A stretch of DNA of 17,334 nt. It comes from an uncultured Prevotella sp. Its GTDB lineage: Bacteria; Bacteroidota; Bacteroidia; Bacteroidales; Bacteroidaceae. Location: NCBI GenBank assembly GCA_945614335.1, contig CALZAP010000002.1, positions 1-17,334 of the forward strand. Direction: 5' to 3'. Shown piece by piece: positions 7,613-15,572 of this stretch. The stretch's first letter is position 1. Each line of letters opens with the position of its first letter. Under the pieces are notes generated by a model. It was not told the DNA's origin. It saw nothing but the letters and a program-made list of their open reading frames with translations, and made no database searches. The translations under genes and the position numbers were made by a program.

Positions 7613-7646
7613 TGTTTTTTCGTTCTTCTTTGATAGTTTTCAGGGA

Positions 7647-7677
7647 CAAAGGTAGTAAAAAAAATCGATTTAGCAAA
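7647..7677 (-). promoter_or_regulatory. Consensus primary-sigma promoter of the SNF2 gene
   Basis: On the minus strand TTTG (7674-7677) is followed after exactly 19 bases by TACCTTTG (7647-7654), the Bacteroidetes -33/-7 arrangement. Transcription would start near 7640, leaving a leader of about 28 bases before ATG 7612. Confidence 0.7.
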
Positions 7678-7751
7678 GGAAAAGAGAATAAATTTTCTTT
7701 TCTGAGCGTGAGATTTTATGAAAAATAAAGACAATACACAATAAAAGTCCA

Positions 7752-7844
7752 AAAAGAATTCAACTTTGACTTCGTCGATTCTTTAGCTGCACTCGGCATA
7801 GCTCAAGCGAGCTTAGCTCTGCTCTCGTTTGCAAAAGAATTCAA
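7752..7844. repeat. Small hairpin-bearing element between 12-bp direct repeats
   Basis: AAAAGAATTCAA occurs at 7752-7763 and 7833-7844. The 69 bases between contain GCTGCACTCGGCATAGCT followed by CAAGCGAGCTTAGCTCTG, in which AGCTCAAGC and GCTTAGCT can pair with one bulged base. Similar sequence is familiar to me as an intergenic repeat in Prevotella, but that is recollection only. The flanking repeats could be a target duplication of a miniature element. No ORF is present. Confidence 0.5.
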
Positions 7845-7855
7845 TCTACAAAACG

Positions 7856-7888
7856 GGTGGCACTCCCCGCTGCGAGGGAAGTGCCACC
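7856..7888 (-). terminator. Intrinsic terminator of the SusCD/DUF4465 operon
   Basis: Arms GGTGGCACT (7856-7864) and AGTGCCACC (7880-7888) pair perfectly and extend inward by three more G-C pairs past one mismatch. On the minus strand the hairpin is followed by CGTTTTG. It lies 45 bases after the DUF4465 stop, as expected for the end of the operon. Confidence 0.8.
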
Positions 7889-7932
7889 AAACAGGTTAAT
7901 GAAAAAGTTGTGATTTTCATGGTGTGAGATTA

Positions 7933-8751
7933 TCATTCCGCAAATTGGAATCCGTCGAGACAGAACCAGGCCGGAGTACGCATGCGGCCGTTGTCGTCCT
8001 TGTCGGATGAGTCGAGTGTGAATACCACTTTGTCAACAGTGCCGAGAGCCGAGAGCTCCATCTTGCGCCAGTCGGTGACGAAGTAGTTCCACGACGGGTT
8101 TTCGGTGTTATGGCCTCTCATGCAGACGAGGTCGAAGGTGACGGCACCGGTTTGCTGTCCGCCGAGGAATCCAGTTGCCGTGACAGAGAAGTAGTCGCCC
8201 GCCTTGAAATATTTCACTCCTCCTTCCACGTAGGAGTACCACACTCCCTTCGGTTTGCTTGGCACGTTGGGGTTGGCCATGGGATATTCCGGTGTGCCGT
8301 AGGAGTCGCCGTAGTAGGTGGCGAGATACGACCATGTGCTGTGAGCCACGAGCACGTAGTCGAGCTTTTTGGGAGTTTCGAGAGTGAAGTAAGCGTCCTG
8401 ACCGACGGCGTGGCAGACGAGATAAGTGCCGGTGGTGTTGGGTTTCGACGACCATACGCTGTAGCGCAGTGAGTCCATAGACTGCTCGTCGTTGTTCCAT
8501 ACAAACGAGCGGTTGGAGCGGTTGCTGTAACAAAAGCCAGCCGCCAGTTGGTTTCCCGTCTTCACGGTGTTGAATTTCATTCCCGCCACGGTAAACCCTC
8601 CTTCGGGGATGACATGTGAGAAACGCTCGTTAATCTCAAGTCCTGAGAAGGTGATGTTTGTGGCATGTGGTATGACAAGGTCCATGTCGTCGCTGCATGA
8701 GGCGAACAGTGAGCCAAGTCCAATCATAAAGCTATATATTATTTTTTTCAT
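7933..8751 (-). CDS. DUF4465 family lipoprotein
   Basis: The 272-residue product has a lipoprotein signal (MKKIIYSFMIGLGSLFASC, Cys19). The mature part matches the DUF4465 pattern: GFCYSNRSNRSF in the first third, YLVCHAV, and near the end WRKMELSALGTVDKVVFTLD followed by SSDKDDNGRMRTPAWFCLDG. Members are predicted beta-sandwich surface proteins of Bacteroidetes found beside TonB-dependent receptors; some, as I recall, occur in cobalamin-uptake loci, but no cobalamin riboswitch or BtuB-type receptor is visible here. It is the last gene of the operon, 35 bases after susD, and is followed by a terminator. The likely role is ligand capture at the cell surface; the ligand is unknown. Confidence 0.85.
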   Translation of the reverse strand: MKKIIYSFMIGLGSLFASCSDDMDLVIPHATNITFSGLEINERFSHVIPEGGFTVAGMKFNTVKTGNQLAAGFCYSNRSNRSFVWNNDEQSMDSLRYSVWSSKPNTTGTYLVCHAVGQDAYFTLETPKKLDYVLVAHSTWSYLATYYGDSYGTPEYPMANPNVPSKPKGVWYSYVEGGVKYFKAGDYFSVTATGFLGGQQTGAVTFDLVCMRGHNTENPSWNYFVTDWRKMELSALGTVDKVVFTLDSSDKDDNGRMRTPAWFCLDGFQFAE

Positions 8752-8786
8752 ATTATTATTTTTTTAGTAAGTTGACTATATACATA

Positions 8787-10244
8787 TCACTCCAACCCCG
8801 GATTCTGTTCTATCGGATTGTTATGAGCCTTGATTTCTTCTTCTGGTATTGGCCAGCAATACTGGTTGGGACTGAAGTTTACGTCGGGCTTGAGGATGTT
8901 TATCCATGGTGTGCCTTCGTGTTCGAATCGGAGGGAGGCGAACCATGGCGTTTCGTTTTCAAGAAACAGCGTTACCACATATTCTTTAAACAGGGCGTCC
9001 ATGAGTTCGGCGTGGGTGTTGATGCCCGTCAGAGGTTCCATAGCGGGGTTTGTGTATTTTGCCCGCATCTCGTTAACAGGAGCGATGGCGCTTTGGATGT
9101 CGGACGGATTGGTGCGGGCGAGCAGCTCTGCCTTCATGAGGTAGAGTTCGGCATAGCGCATAGGGTAGGTGGCGTACATGTCGTTTTTCCCGTCCACTCG
9201 TCCACGGTGGTATAGCTTCGTAAGGATGTTTTCCTTCTTGGTAGTGTCCCAAGTCTCTGGCGAACGGGCAGTGCCGAAGGTGAGGTCGTGACGCACGTCG
9301 CTGTTGAGCCATTCCTGAATAGGGTCGGTAAATTCAGGATAGTAGAACAAGCCGGCAGAATACACGTATTCATATCCCGAGATGCCGTTTGTGTAGCCAG
9401 TCTGGTCGCCGAGGTATCTTGAGAATACGTTTTCCATTGAGTTCCATCCGTTTTCATAAAGTTTCGTGAGGTCGGTCTCCATCTTCCATTTCGAGGACTT
9501 GTCGGCCAGCAGTTGCTCCACGAGTCTCAGTGCTTCGGCATAGTCGCCGTCCCATCCTCTCACGAGCAGCAGCTTGGCGTGCATGGCCTTTGCAAACTGT
9601 CTGTTCATTCTCAGTGCGGTGGAGAACTCGGGCGCGTTTTCTTCGGCATACTTCAAGTCGTCGATGATTTTTTCGTAGCTCTCGCCCACGCTGATTCGTC
9701 CCACCTGCAGGTTTGATAGTTCAGCCACTTGGTCGCGGTATATTATGCCGTAAGGCGATTCGGGCTTGTCAAACCATCGTGCGAAGAGCCACAGCAACTG
9801 GAGGTTGAGGTAGCCACGGAAGCAACGTGCCTCTCCGAGCATCTCGCCTTTGCTCACGCCTTCAGCAAATACGGTCTCGTCGAGTTTTTCGATGCCCTGT
9901 ATGGCAGAGTTGCTAACGTTAATGATGCTGTACAGCTGTCGCCAGATGGTGCTGATGATGCCGTCGTTGGCGCTTTGCGTATAGCCCATGTTAAACATCA
10001 GGCTGCTGTAGTTCCACATGCCCGCCATGCAGTGTAGGTTGGCATAGATGTATCCTCCGAGGTAGCTGCAGCTCTTGTATTCGCCATAGATGCCGGTCAC
10101 GGCGTTGTTTGCGCTGTTGTAGTCTCTTACGGCATTGTCGGTGGTAAGAGCGTATTTGGGCGTTTCCGTAAGGAAGTCGTCGCATGAGGTGAAGGCTGCG
10201 CTTCCGATGAGTGCCAGTGCAATTATTCTTGTTTTCATATTCAT
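8787..10244 (-). CDS. SusD/RagB-like outer-membrane binding lipoprotein
   Basis: The 485-residue protein begins MNMKTRIIALALIGSAAFTSC, a lipoprotein signal with Cys21, followed by DDFLTETPKYALTTDNAV, the usual SusD start. The middle has the helical GEARCFRGYLNLQLLWLF segment typical of the TPR-like core, and the C-terminal part has MRYAELYLMKAELLARTN and ends WPIPEEEIKAHNNPIEQNPG, as in the SusD/RagB domain. SusD proteins sit as a lid on the SusC channel and bind the nutrient. The ATG at 10244 is 4 bases after the susC stop, so translation is probably coupled; a second ATG at 10238 is also possible. It is slightly shorter than many SusD proteins. The substrate cannot be read from the sequence. 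Confidence 0.95.
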   Translation of the reverse strand: MNMKTRIIALALIGSAAFTSCDDFLTETPKYALTTDNAVRDYNSANNAVTGIYGEYKSCSYLGGYIYANLHCMAGMWNYSSLMFNMGYTQSANDGIISTIWRQLYSIINVSNSAIQGIEKLDETVFAEGVSKGEMLGEARCFRGYLNLQLLWLFARWFDKPESPYGIIYRDQVAELSNLQVGRISVGESYEKIIDDLKYAEENAPEFSTALRMNRQFAKAMHAKLLLVRGWDGDYAEALRLVEQLLADKSSKWKMETDLTKLYENGWNSMENVFSRYLGDQTGYTNGISGYEYVYSAGLFYYPEFTDPIQEWLNSDVRHDLTFGTARSPETWDTTKKENILTKLYHRGRVDGKNDMYATYPMRYAELYLMKAELLARTNPSDIQSAIAPVNEMRAKYTNPAMEPLTGINTHAELMDALFKEYVVTLFLENETPWFASLRFEHEGTPWINILKPDVNFSPNQYCWPIPEEEIKAHNNPIEQNPGLE

Positions 10245-10248
10245 GTTG

Positions 10249-13200
10249 TTATTTTATGGTGAAACGCAATCCGAAGTTGTAGGTTCGTGCCGACGGATAG
10301 GTGCTGTTGTCGGTGCCGAATCCGTAGAGGGCGCTGGTGGATGTGGAGAAGTTGCCTTGAGGGTCCATGCCGGGATATTTTGTGACGGTGAAGAGGTTGG
10401 TGGCCTGGAACGTCAGGGCGATGCCCTTTATCACCGACTTGCGGAACCATTCCGTCGGGAGCTTGTAAGAGAGGTTGAGAGAGCTGAGCCTGAGGTACGA
10501 CGCGTCGTGGAGCCAACGGTTGGTGAACACGCCGTTCTGTCCCATGCCATAGTGGGTCACTACGGGATATGAGGCTTCAGGGCCTTTCATTGTCCAGCTG
10601 TCCATCACGATGTCGAGGGAGTTGTAGGAGTTTGTTCCGCCGAAGGTAGATGCCTCGCGGGCCCAGTATCGCACTCCTCCAAGGGCGTAGCTGAAGGTGA
10701 GGTTGACCATGAGGCCTTTCCAATAGAGTGTGGAACCGAAACCGCCGAAGAGGTCGGGATTGCTGTCGCCGATGATGGTGCGGTCGTCGGTGGTGATTTT
10801 CCCGTCACCGTCGAGGTCTACGATGTAGATGTCGCCAGCTCCTTCGGCAAAGGAGTTGGCGCGGTAGTAGTTGGCGGCCTTGCCTGTGGCGGGGTCTATG
10901 GGTTTCAGTGCCCACACCTCTTCGTCGTTGTCGTAGAAGCGTCCTGCGTCGACATATCCCCAGAAGGTGCCGAGTTTTCCGCCTTCTTCAAGCTTGTAGG
11001 TGTAGGTGCCTGTTCCGCCGAGGAAGGTGTCTACGCCGTTGAGTTTCTCCAAGGTGCCGCGATTGTGGGCGGTGTTGAAGTTCAGCTCCCATTTCAGGTC
11101 GCGCTGGCGGATTATCTCTGCCGTGATGTCAAACTCCACGCCAGTGTTGCTTATGGCTCCGATGTTCTGGCTTGTGGAAGAGAAACCTGACGACACGGGC
11201 ACGGGCTTGTTGCTGATGAGATTGTCGACATATTTGCGATACCAGCCGAGCGAACCGCGGATGCGGTCGTCGAAGAAGCCGTAGTCCACGGCAATGTCGG
11301 TCTGTGCCTGCGACTCCCACTGCAACGTGTTGTTGCCCAGCGACGAGGGATACATGCCTGGCTGACCGTTGTAGCGGTTTGAACCCATATAGCCTGTAAA
11401 ACTGTAGTAGCCAAGGTTTTGCGAGCCGGTAAGACCATGTGAGACGCGCAGCTTAAGGTAGCTCACAATGTCTTTCACCGGTTTCATGAACTCTTCCTCG
11501 GTAACGATCCACGCCACAGCCGCCGAGGGGAAATATCCCCATCGATGGTCCTTGCCGAAGCGCGAGGAACCGTCGGTGCGGAAGGTTCCGGTGAAAAGGT
11601 AGCGGTTGTTGTACTTGTACTGCACCCTGGCAAAGAGCGACACGAGCGACGACGACTGCTTGTTGCTGTTGATGGCACCGCGGGTGGCGGCACTGCCGAG
11701 GTTCACAAGAATGTCGTCGTCGGGATAGTTGCTGCCGTTGGCTTCCATGTAGTCGTAGGAAGTGCGTTCGACGGAGTGGCCGAGCATGGCGGTCATGTCG
11801 TGGCGTCCCATGGTCTTGTAGAAGGTGAGCAGGTTGTCCCATACGATGGTGTAGCTCTGCGAGTCTTTCTGCTTGCCCGAGTTGGTGCTTCCCTCGTAGT
11901 AGGCGCGCGTGAACTGGTCGTATTTCACGTTCTGGTATTGCGCGTTGAGTGTTGAGCGGAATTTGAGGAACTTGTAGAAGTTGTATTCCAAGAATCCTGC
12001 CGCATTGATGTTTCTCGACACGCTCTCGTTTTTGTCGAGCAGTTCAACGAGCGGGTTTTTCACATACATGTCGATGGTGTTGATGGTGCCGTCCTCGTTG
12101 TATGCCGGATAGTCGGGGCGCATGCCGATAATCTTGCCTATCATGGCGTCCTTGTTGCTGGCGTTGCGCGACGAGGCGTCCATGTTCATGCCGAATTTCA
12201 GCTTGTCAGACACGAGCGACTCGAAGTTGAACCGGGCGCCGATGGTGCGTGCGTTGCTGCCCTTCACGATGCCGTCCTGGTCGCGGTAGCTGATGGAGGC
12301 ATAGTAGGACGTTTTCGACGCTCCTCCGCGTATCGAGGCACTGTAGTCCTGCACGGCGGCATCCTGTGTCATCATGTCCCAGTAGTCATCGTGTCCGTCG
12401 TAATATGCGTTAGGCAGCCAGATGTCGTCGATGTCGCTCATGTCCCATTGGCTTGTGCCTATCTGGTTGAATTTCGTGTTGTCCATGTATTTCTTGTTGA
12501 AATACGTGAGCGAGCCGTTACGGAAGGCTTCAAGCACATTCGCACGCTTTGAGTATGCCTGATATTGCTCAGCGGTGAGTGTGCGCATCTTGTTGGCGTC
12601 GATGCACTGCCAGCCGTACCTTGCGTTAAACTCCACCACAGGCTTCATGCCTTCCGCACCCGACTTGGTGGTAACAATGACCACGCCGTTGGCGGCACGC
12701 GAACCATAGATGGCTGTGGCTGAGGCGTCCTTGAGGATGTCGATGCTCTGAACGTCGTTGAGGTTGAGATTGTAAAGAGTGTTGCTCACGTCGCCCGATA
12801 TGCCCGACGAGTATTGCGGCACGCCGTCGATCACCCAAAGAGGCTGTCCGTCGCCCGAGATAGACGACTGGCCGCGGATGACTACCGACACTGGTGAGGT
12901 GGGCGATGCGTTGGCAATCATTACGTTAACGCCGGCGGCACGTCCTTGCAACATGCCGGCAATGTTTGATGTCATCGGGGCCGTTTCTATTTCCTTCTCG
13001 GAAAGACGCGAGACAGAGCCCGTAAGGTCTTTTGCCTTTGCCGTGCCGTAGCCGATGACCACCACCTCGTCGAGAGCCTTGCGGTCTTCCTTCATCACGA
13101 TGGTTATGTCGTTAAGGTCCTTTCGTCCGTTCACGTAGTAAGACTCTTCCTCCATACCGAGAAACGAGACGACGAGCGTCTCTCCCTTTCCCTTCTCCAA

Positions 13201-13683
13201 GTTGAGCGAGAAGTGTCCGCTCATGTTGGTCAGTGTGCCCACGTTTCCGTCGCTGTCGAGTTTGATGGTGGCAGCGGGAATGCCGTCGCCTTGCTCGTCC
13301 ACCACTCTTCCCGCCACTCTCACCGTGTTTGAGGGGCGTGGGTTGGAGGAGGCCGTGACCTTCTGTCGGTTAGCCTTCACCGTGACATATTTCCCTTTCA
13401 CTTCGTAGCTCACGGGCAGTCCGCCAAGAGCCTGTCTTAGCGCTTCTTCCACCGTGCTGGCCTTTATGTCGGTCTTCACCTTGTAGTTTTTCAGTTCTTC
13501 ATAAGAGAAAATTATTCTCTTCGAAAACTGTTCTTCCAGTTGTTTCAACACGTCGGTGAGCGGCTTTCCGTTGGTCACTTTTTCATACTTTGCCTTGTTG
13601 CTTTGGGCGTATGCGCCAGACTGGAAAGACGCAGGCAGCAGCATGGCAAAGAATGAGCAGATGAGGAGTGTTCTTTTGCTCAT
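10249..13683 (-). CDS. SusC/RagA-like TonB-dependent receptor with N-terminal STN signalling domain
   Basis: The 1144-residue receptor has a signal peptide cleaved about residue 26 (GAYA/QSNK), an STN (secretin/TonB N-terminal) domain at about 39-106, a carboxypeptidase-regulatory-like beta domain at about 121-198, and LDEVVVIGYGT at 204-213 as the TonB-box region. The plug carries the SusC signature RGQSSISGDGQPLWVIDGVP at about 270-290. The barrel ends in YNFGLRFTIK. It would import a nutrient across the outer membrane using TonB energy with the SusD partner. The STN domain shows that it is a transducer type, expected to contact the C-terminal part of the FecR protein encoded just upstream. 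No frameshift is seen. A 132-base gap with a strong inverted repeat separates it from fecR. Confidence 0.96.
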   Translation of the reverse strand: MSKRTLLICSFFAMLLPASFQSGAYAQSNKAKYEKVTNGKPLTDVLKQLEEQFSKRIIFSYEELKNYKVKTDIKASTVEEALRQALGGLPVSYEVKGKYVTVKANRQKVTASSNPRPSNTVRVAGRVVDEQGDGIPAATIKLDSDGNVGTLTNMSGHFSLNLEKGKGETLVVSFLGMEEESYYVNGRKDLNDITIVMKEDRKALDEVVVIGYGTAKAKDLTGSVSRLSEKEIETAPMTSNIAGMLQGRAAGVNVMIANASPTSPVSVVIRGQSSISGDGQPLWVIDGVPQYSSGISGDVSNTLYNLNLNDVQSIDILKDASATAIYGSRAANGVVIVTTKSGAEGMKPVVEFNARYGWQCIDANKMRTLTAEQYQAYSKRANVLEAFRNGSLTYFNKKYMDNTKFNQIGTSQWDMSDIDDIWLPNAYYDGHDDYWDMMTQDAAVQDYSASIRGGASKTSYYASISYRDQDGIVKGSNARTIGARFNFESLVSDKLKFGMNMDASSRNASNKDAMIGKIIGMRPDYPAYNEDGTINTIDMYVKNPLVELLDKNESVSRNINAAGFLEYNFYKFLKFRSTLNAQYQNVKYDQFTRAYYEGSTNSGKQKDSQSYTIVWDNLLTFYKTMGRHDMTAMLGHSVERTSYDYMEANGSNYPDDDILVNLGSAATRGAINSNKQSSSLVSLFARVQYKYNNRYLFTGTFRTDGSSRFGKDHRWGYFPSAAVAWIVTEEEFMKPVKDIVSYLKLRVSHGLTGSQNLGYYSFTGYMGSNRYNGQPGMYPSSLGNNTLQWESQAQTDIAVDYGFFDDRIRGSLGWYRKYVDNLISNKPVPVSSGFSSTSQNIGAISNTGVEFDITAEIIRQRDLKWELNFNTAHNRGTLEKLNGVDTFLGGTGTYTYKLEEGGKLGTFWGYVDAGRFYDNDEEVWALKPIDPATGKAANYYRANSFAEGAGDIYIVDLDGDGKITTDDRTIIGDSNPDLFGGFGSTLYWKGLMVNLTFSYALGGVRYWAREASTFGGTNSYNSLDIVMDSWTMKGPEASYPVVTHYGMGQNGVFTNRWLHDASYLRLSSLNLSYKLPTEWFRKSVIKGIALTFQATNLFTVTKYPGMDPQGNFSTSTSALYGFGTDNSTYPSARTYNFGLRFTIK

Positions 13684-13727
13684 TGTTCTTTCGGTTTTAT
13701 TTGGTTATTACTATGGGACACATATAA

Positions 13728-13782
13728 TGCCCGATTTCTCGTCTCATTCACTATTCATGACGCATGAAACGGAAATCGGGCA
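13728..13782 (-). promoter_or_regulatory. Long inverted repeat upstream of the SusC-like gene
   Basis: TGCCCGATTTC (13728-13738) and GAAATCGGGCA (13772-13782) are perfectly complementary over 11 bases. Pairing can continue through CGT/ACG and TCAT/ATGA with one bulge and one mismatch. No T-run follows on either strand, so it is not a classic terminator. It lies 45 bases before the susC ATG. It could be a leader stem that sets the ratio of sigma/anti-sigma to receptor, or an operator. No TAnnTTTG element is found here, so a promoter in this gap would probably be of the ECF type. Confidence 0.55.
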
Positions 13783-13815
13783 CCCCGAAAATGAAATAAA
13801 ATCGTAATAACCTGT

Positions 13816-14856
13816 TTATTTTTCTATTAGAATGGTGTTGCCGTCCACCTTTATGTCGAGGTTGGAAGAAGAGTTCAGGAGGTTTACGGCTTCTTCTACG
13901 CTGTCGTCTTTGCTGAAAATGAAGTGGAAGTGATGGTCGAGCAGACGGGAGTCGTTGCACACGATGTTCATGTCGTACCAGGCTCCGAGCTGCTGCAATA
14001 TTGTACGCAACGAAGCATTGTCGAAATACATCACTCCCTCTCGCCAGCTGGTGTAGTCCTTGGGATTCACGTCTGCCACCACCAGCTTGCCTCCGTCGAG
14101 GCTTGCGTCCTGGTTGCGTTCGATGTTCACCTTGTTATATGTAGTAGACACTTCCACGAGTCCTTTCACCAATGTCACATGGGTGTCGTTGGCATCGTAG
14201 CTTCTCACGTTAAACTCAGTGCCGAGCACACGGGTGTCGACATTTCGGGTGTGTATGACGAAGGGATGTCTTTGGTCTCTTTTCACCTTGAAATATGCCT
14301 CGCCATACAGTGCCACTCTCCTTACCTTTTTGCCGAAGCTTTCGGGATAGACGAGAGTAGACTTGGCGTTGAGCCACACTTCTGTGCCGTCGGGCAGGGT
14401 GAGGCTTCGTGTTTCTCCAGCAGGCACTTCCACCCGTTTTTTGTGTATGGAGACTGTTTGGGCAGTGGCAGTCGTTTCAACATGTTTTGCTTGTTCCGCC
14501 TCTTTCTTGTCGATTATCTCTTCGAGAGCAGCCACTTCGGGGTTAGTCTCCTTCTCGCTCCAGTCAACATTGCTGATAATGAATATAGCCACGACCGCCG
14601 CAGCCGCCACGGCCACAGCCTTCCATATATGGAAACGCCTCTTGGGGTTGACTCTCGTTTTGAGAGCCTCCCATTCCTTGTCGATGTCAGGCATCCGACC
14701 CATGGTTCTGTTGGCCGCCTCCTCGAGGTCTTCCATTTCCTGCCATGCTTCCATTCCGTCTTCGCTGTCAAGCAGTCTTTCCACTTCTTGCAGGTCGATG
14801 TTTCCTTCGTTGTCGGCGAAGTCAAGCAGTCGGTCAATATCTTTGTTTTTGTTCAT
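13816..14856 (-). CDS. FecR-type anti-sigma factor with DUF4974 C-terminal domain
   Basis: The 346-residue protein has a cytoplasmic, acidic, helical N-terminus (about 1-75) for sigma binding. One membrane helix follows at about 79-95 (AVAVAAAAVVAIFIISNV), preceded by the basic NPKRRFHIWK. The periplasmic FecR domain is at about 143-240 (PAGETRSLTLPDGTEVWLNA, YGEAYFKVKRD, HTRNVDTRVLGTEFNVRSY). The C-terminus (about 270-346) matches DUF4974: YFDNASLRTILQQLG and HHFHFIFSKDDSVEEAVNLL. In this family the C-terminal domain receives the signal from the receptor's STN domain and the N-terminus then frees the sigma factor. It lies 168 bases after the sigma stop and 132 before the receptor gene. The family is clear; the pairing with these neighbours is inferred from order. 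Confidence 0.94.
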   Translation of the reverse strand: MNKNKDIDRLLDFADNEGNIDLQEVERLLDSEDGMEAWQEMEDLEEAANRTMGRMPDIDKEWEALKTRVNPKRRFHIWKAVAVAAAAVVAIFIISNVDWSEKETNPEVAALEEIIDKKEAEQAKHVETTATAQTVSIHKKRVEVPAGETRSLTLPDGTEVWLNAKSTLVYPESFGKKVRRVALYGEAYFKVKRDQRHPFVIHTRNVDTRVLGTEFNVRSYDANDTHVTLVKGLVEVSTTYNKVNIERNQDASLDGGKLVVADVNPKDYTSWREGVMYFDNASLRTILQQLGAWYDMNIVCNDSRLLDHHFHFIFSKDDSVEEAVNLLNSSSNLDIKVDGNTILIEK

Positions 14857-14921
14857 AGTGACTGTCTTTGTTTCAATAATATAAATCCGTTTTAAAAATT
14901 AAGAATGAAAAGTGTTTTGGA

Positions 14922-14942
14922 GGGTAGAGGGTAGAAGGTAGA
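14922..14942. repeat. Three tandem 7-bp units (GGGTAGA)
   Basis: GGGTAGA, GGGTAGA and AGGTAGA occur in tandem in the gap between the sigma and fecR genes. Like the satellites at 14993-15032 and 15831-16005, the plus strand is purine-rich with a G-A core. Confidence 0.75.
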
Positions 14943-14992
14943 GAAATGTACGAGCCTTAAAACTACCGAAAGGAAGCGGAATGAGTATTGGC

Positions 14993-15032
14993 TTAACTCC
15001 TTAACTCCTTAACTCCTTAACTCCTTAACTCC
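14993..15032. repeat. Five tandem 8-bp units (TTAACTCC) at the sigma gene stop
   Basis: Five perfect copies of TTAACTCC run from 14993 to 15032. On the minus strand they read GGAGTTAA; the first unit met by the ribosome supplies the sigma stop codon TAA (15025-15027). The array therefore starts inside the coding end. Copy-number change would leave the stop intact because each unit contains TAA in this frame at the first boundary. A related GGAGTTAA-type run occurs in the rimP leader. Confidence 0.9.
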
Positions 15033-15528
15033 TTCCTTTAAATTTCTGTCTGAGGAAGCTCAGTGCCTGCATGATATGCTTTTTCACCGTGCTTTCGCTG
15101 ATGTCTAATTCCGAAGCCACCTCGCGGTATTTTTTTCTTTCCACGTAGCAGGCTTTTACTATGTGTCTTGTCTTCGGTGTAAGTTCGTTGAGAGCCTCCA
15201 TCACTTCCTCCATGTGCAGCTCTCGCCTTTGGAAGTCGAAGTCCTCTTCGTAGCAGCGTTCCATGGTGTGCAGTTCCATTTTCGCAAACTTGCTGACGGT
15301 CTGTTGTTTTCGCAGGTATCCTATGCATCTGTTTCTCACTGTTGTGAGTAGATACGATTCCATGTTGGCAATGTCCTCTCCCGATGTCTCCACCTTTTTC
15401 CACACATGTTCGAAAGCGTCGGCCACGAGGTCACGGCTCGCTTCTTCGTCATGTAGATGGCGAAGTGCGAGGTAGAAGGCCTTAGGGTAATTGCCTCTGA
15501 AAAACGATTCAAAACTGTCTACTTTCAT
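15025..15528 (-). CDS. ECF sigma-70 factor of the SusCD locus
   Basis: The 167-residue product has region 2 near the N-terminus (FFRGNYPKAFYLALRHLHDE, RDLVADAFEHVWKK, YLLTTVRNRCIGYLRK) and region 4 at about 112-160 (ELTPKTRHIVKACYVERKKY, then SELDISESTVKKHIMQALSF). It lacks regions 1 and 3, as ECF factors do. The frame can be opened further upstream from a TTG at 15555, but that would overlap the predicted promoter at 15542-15572, so I choose the ATG at 15528 (MKVDSFESFF). With fecR next, this is the standard sigma/anti-sigma pair controlling the receptor genes downstream. Its promoter is of housekeeping type, suggesting constitutive supply held inactive by FecR. Confidence 0.94.
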   Translation of the reverse strand: MKVDSFESFFRGNYPKAFYLALRHLHDEEASRDLVADAFEHVWKKVETSGEDIANMESYLLTTVRNRCIGYLRKQQTVSKFAKMELHTMERCYEEDFDFQRRELHMEEVMEALNELTPKTRHIVKACYVERKKYREVASELDISESTVKKHIMQALSFLRQKFKGRS

Positions 15529-15541
15529 TACGATTCGGGGA

Positions 15542-15572
15542 CAAAGGTAGTGCAAGTTGAGTGAAAAACAAA
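15542..15572 (-). promoter_or_regulatory. Consensus primary-sigma promoter of the ECF sigma gene
   Basis: Minus strand: TTTG (15569-15572), 19 bases, then TACCTTTG (15542-15549). This is a full match to the Bacteroidetes -33/-7 pattern. Transcription would start about 7 bases before ATG 15528. The promoter lies largely inside an 83-bp unit that is duplicated upstream. Confidence 0.75.

Noticed and set aside
13684..13815. Cobalamin or other known riboswitch upstream of the receptor
   Set aside because: Only one inverted repeat is seen; no B12-box-like conserved sequence or multi-stem architecture is recognisable in 132 bases.
13924..14895. 323-codon plus-strand ORF
   Set aside because: It is antisense to fecR, which has clear FecR and DUF4974 domains and a membrane helix.
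15529..15555. TTG start for the ECF sigma factor at 15555
   Set aside because: It would place the start inside the -7 box at 15542-15549; the ATG at 15528 follows the predicted transcription start.
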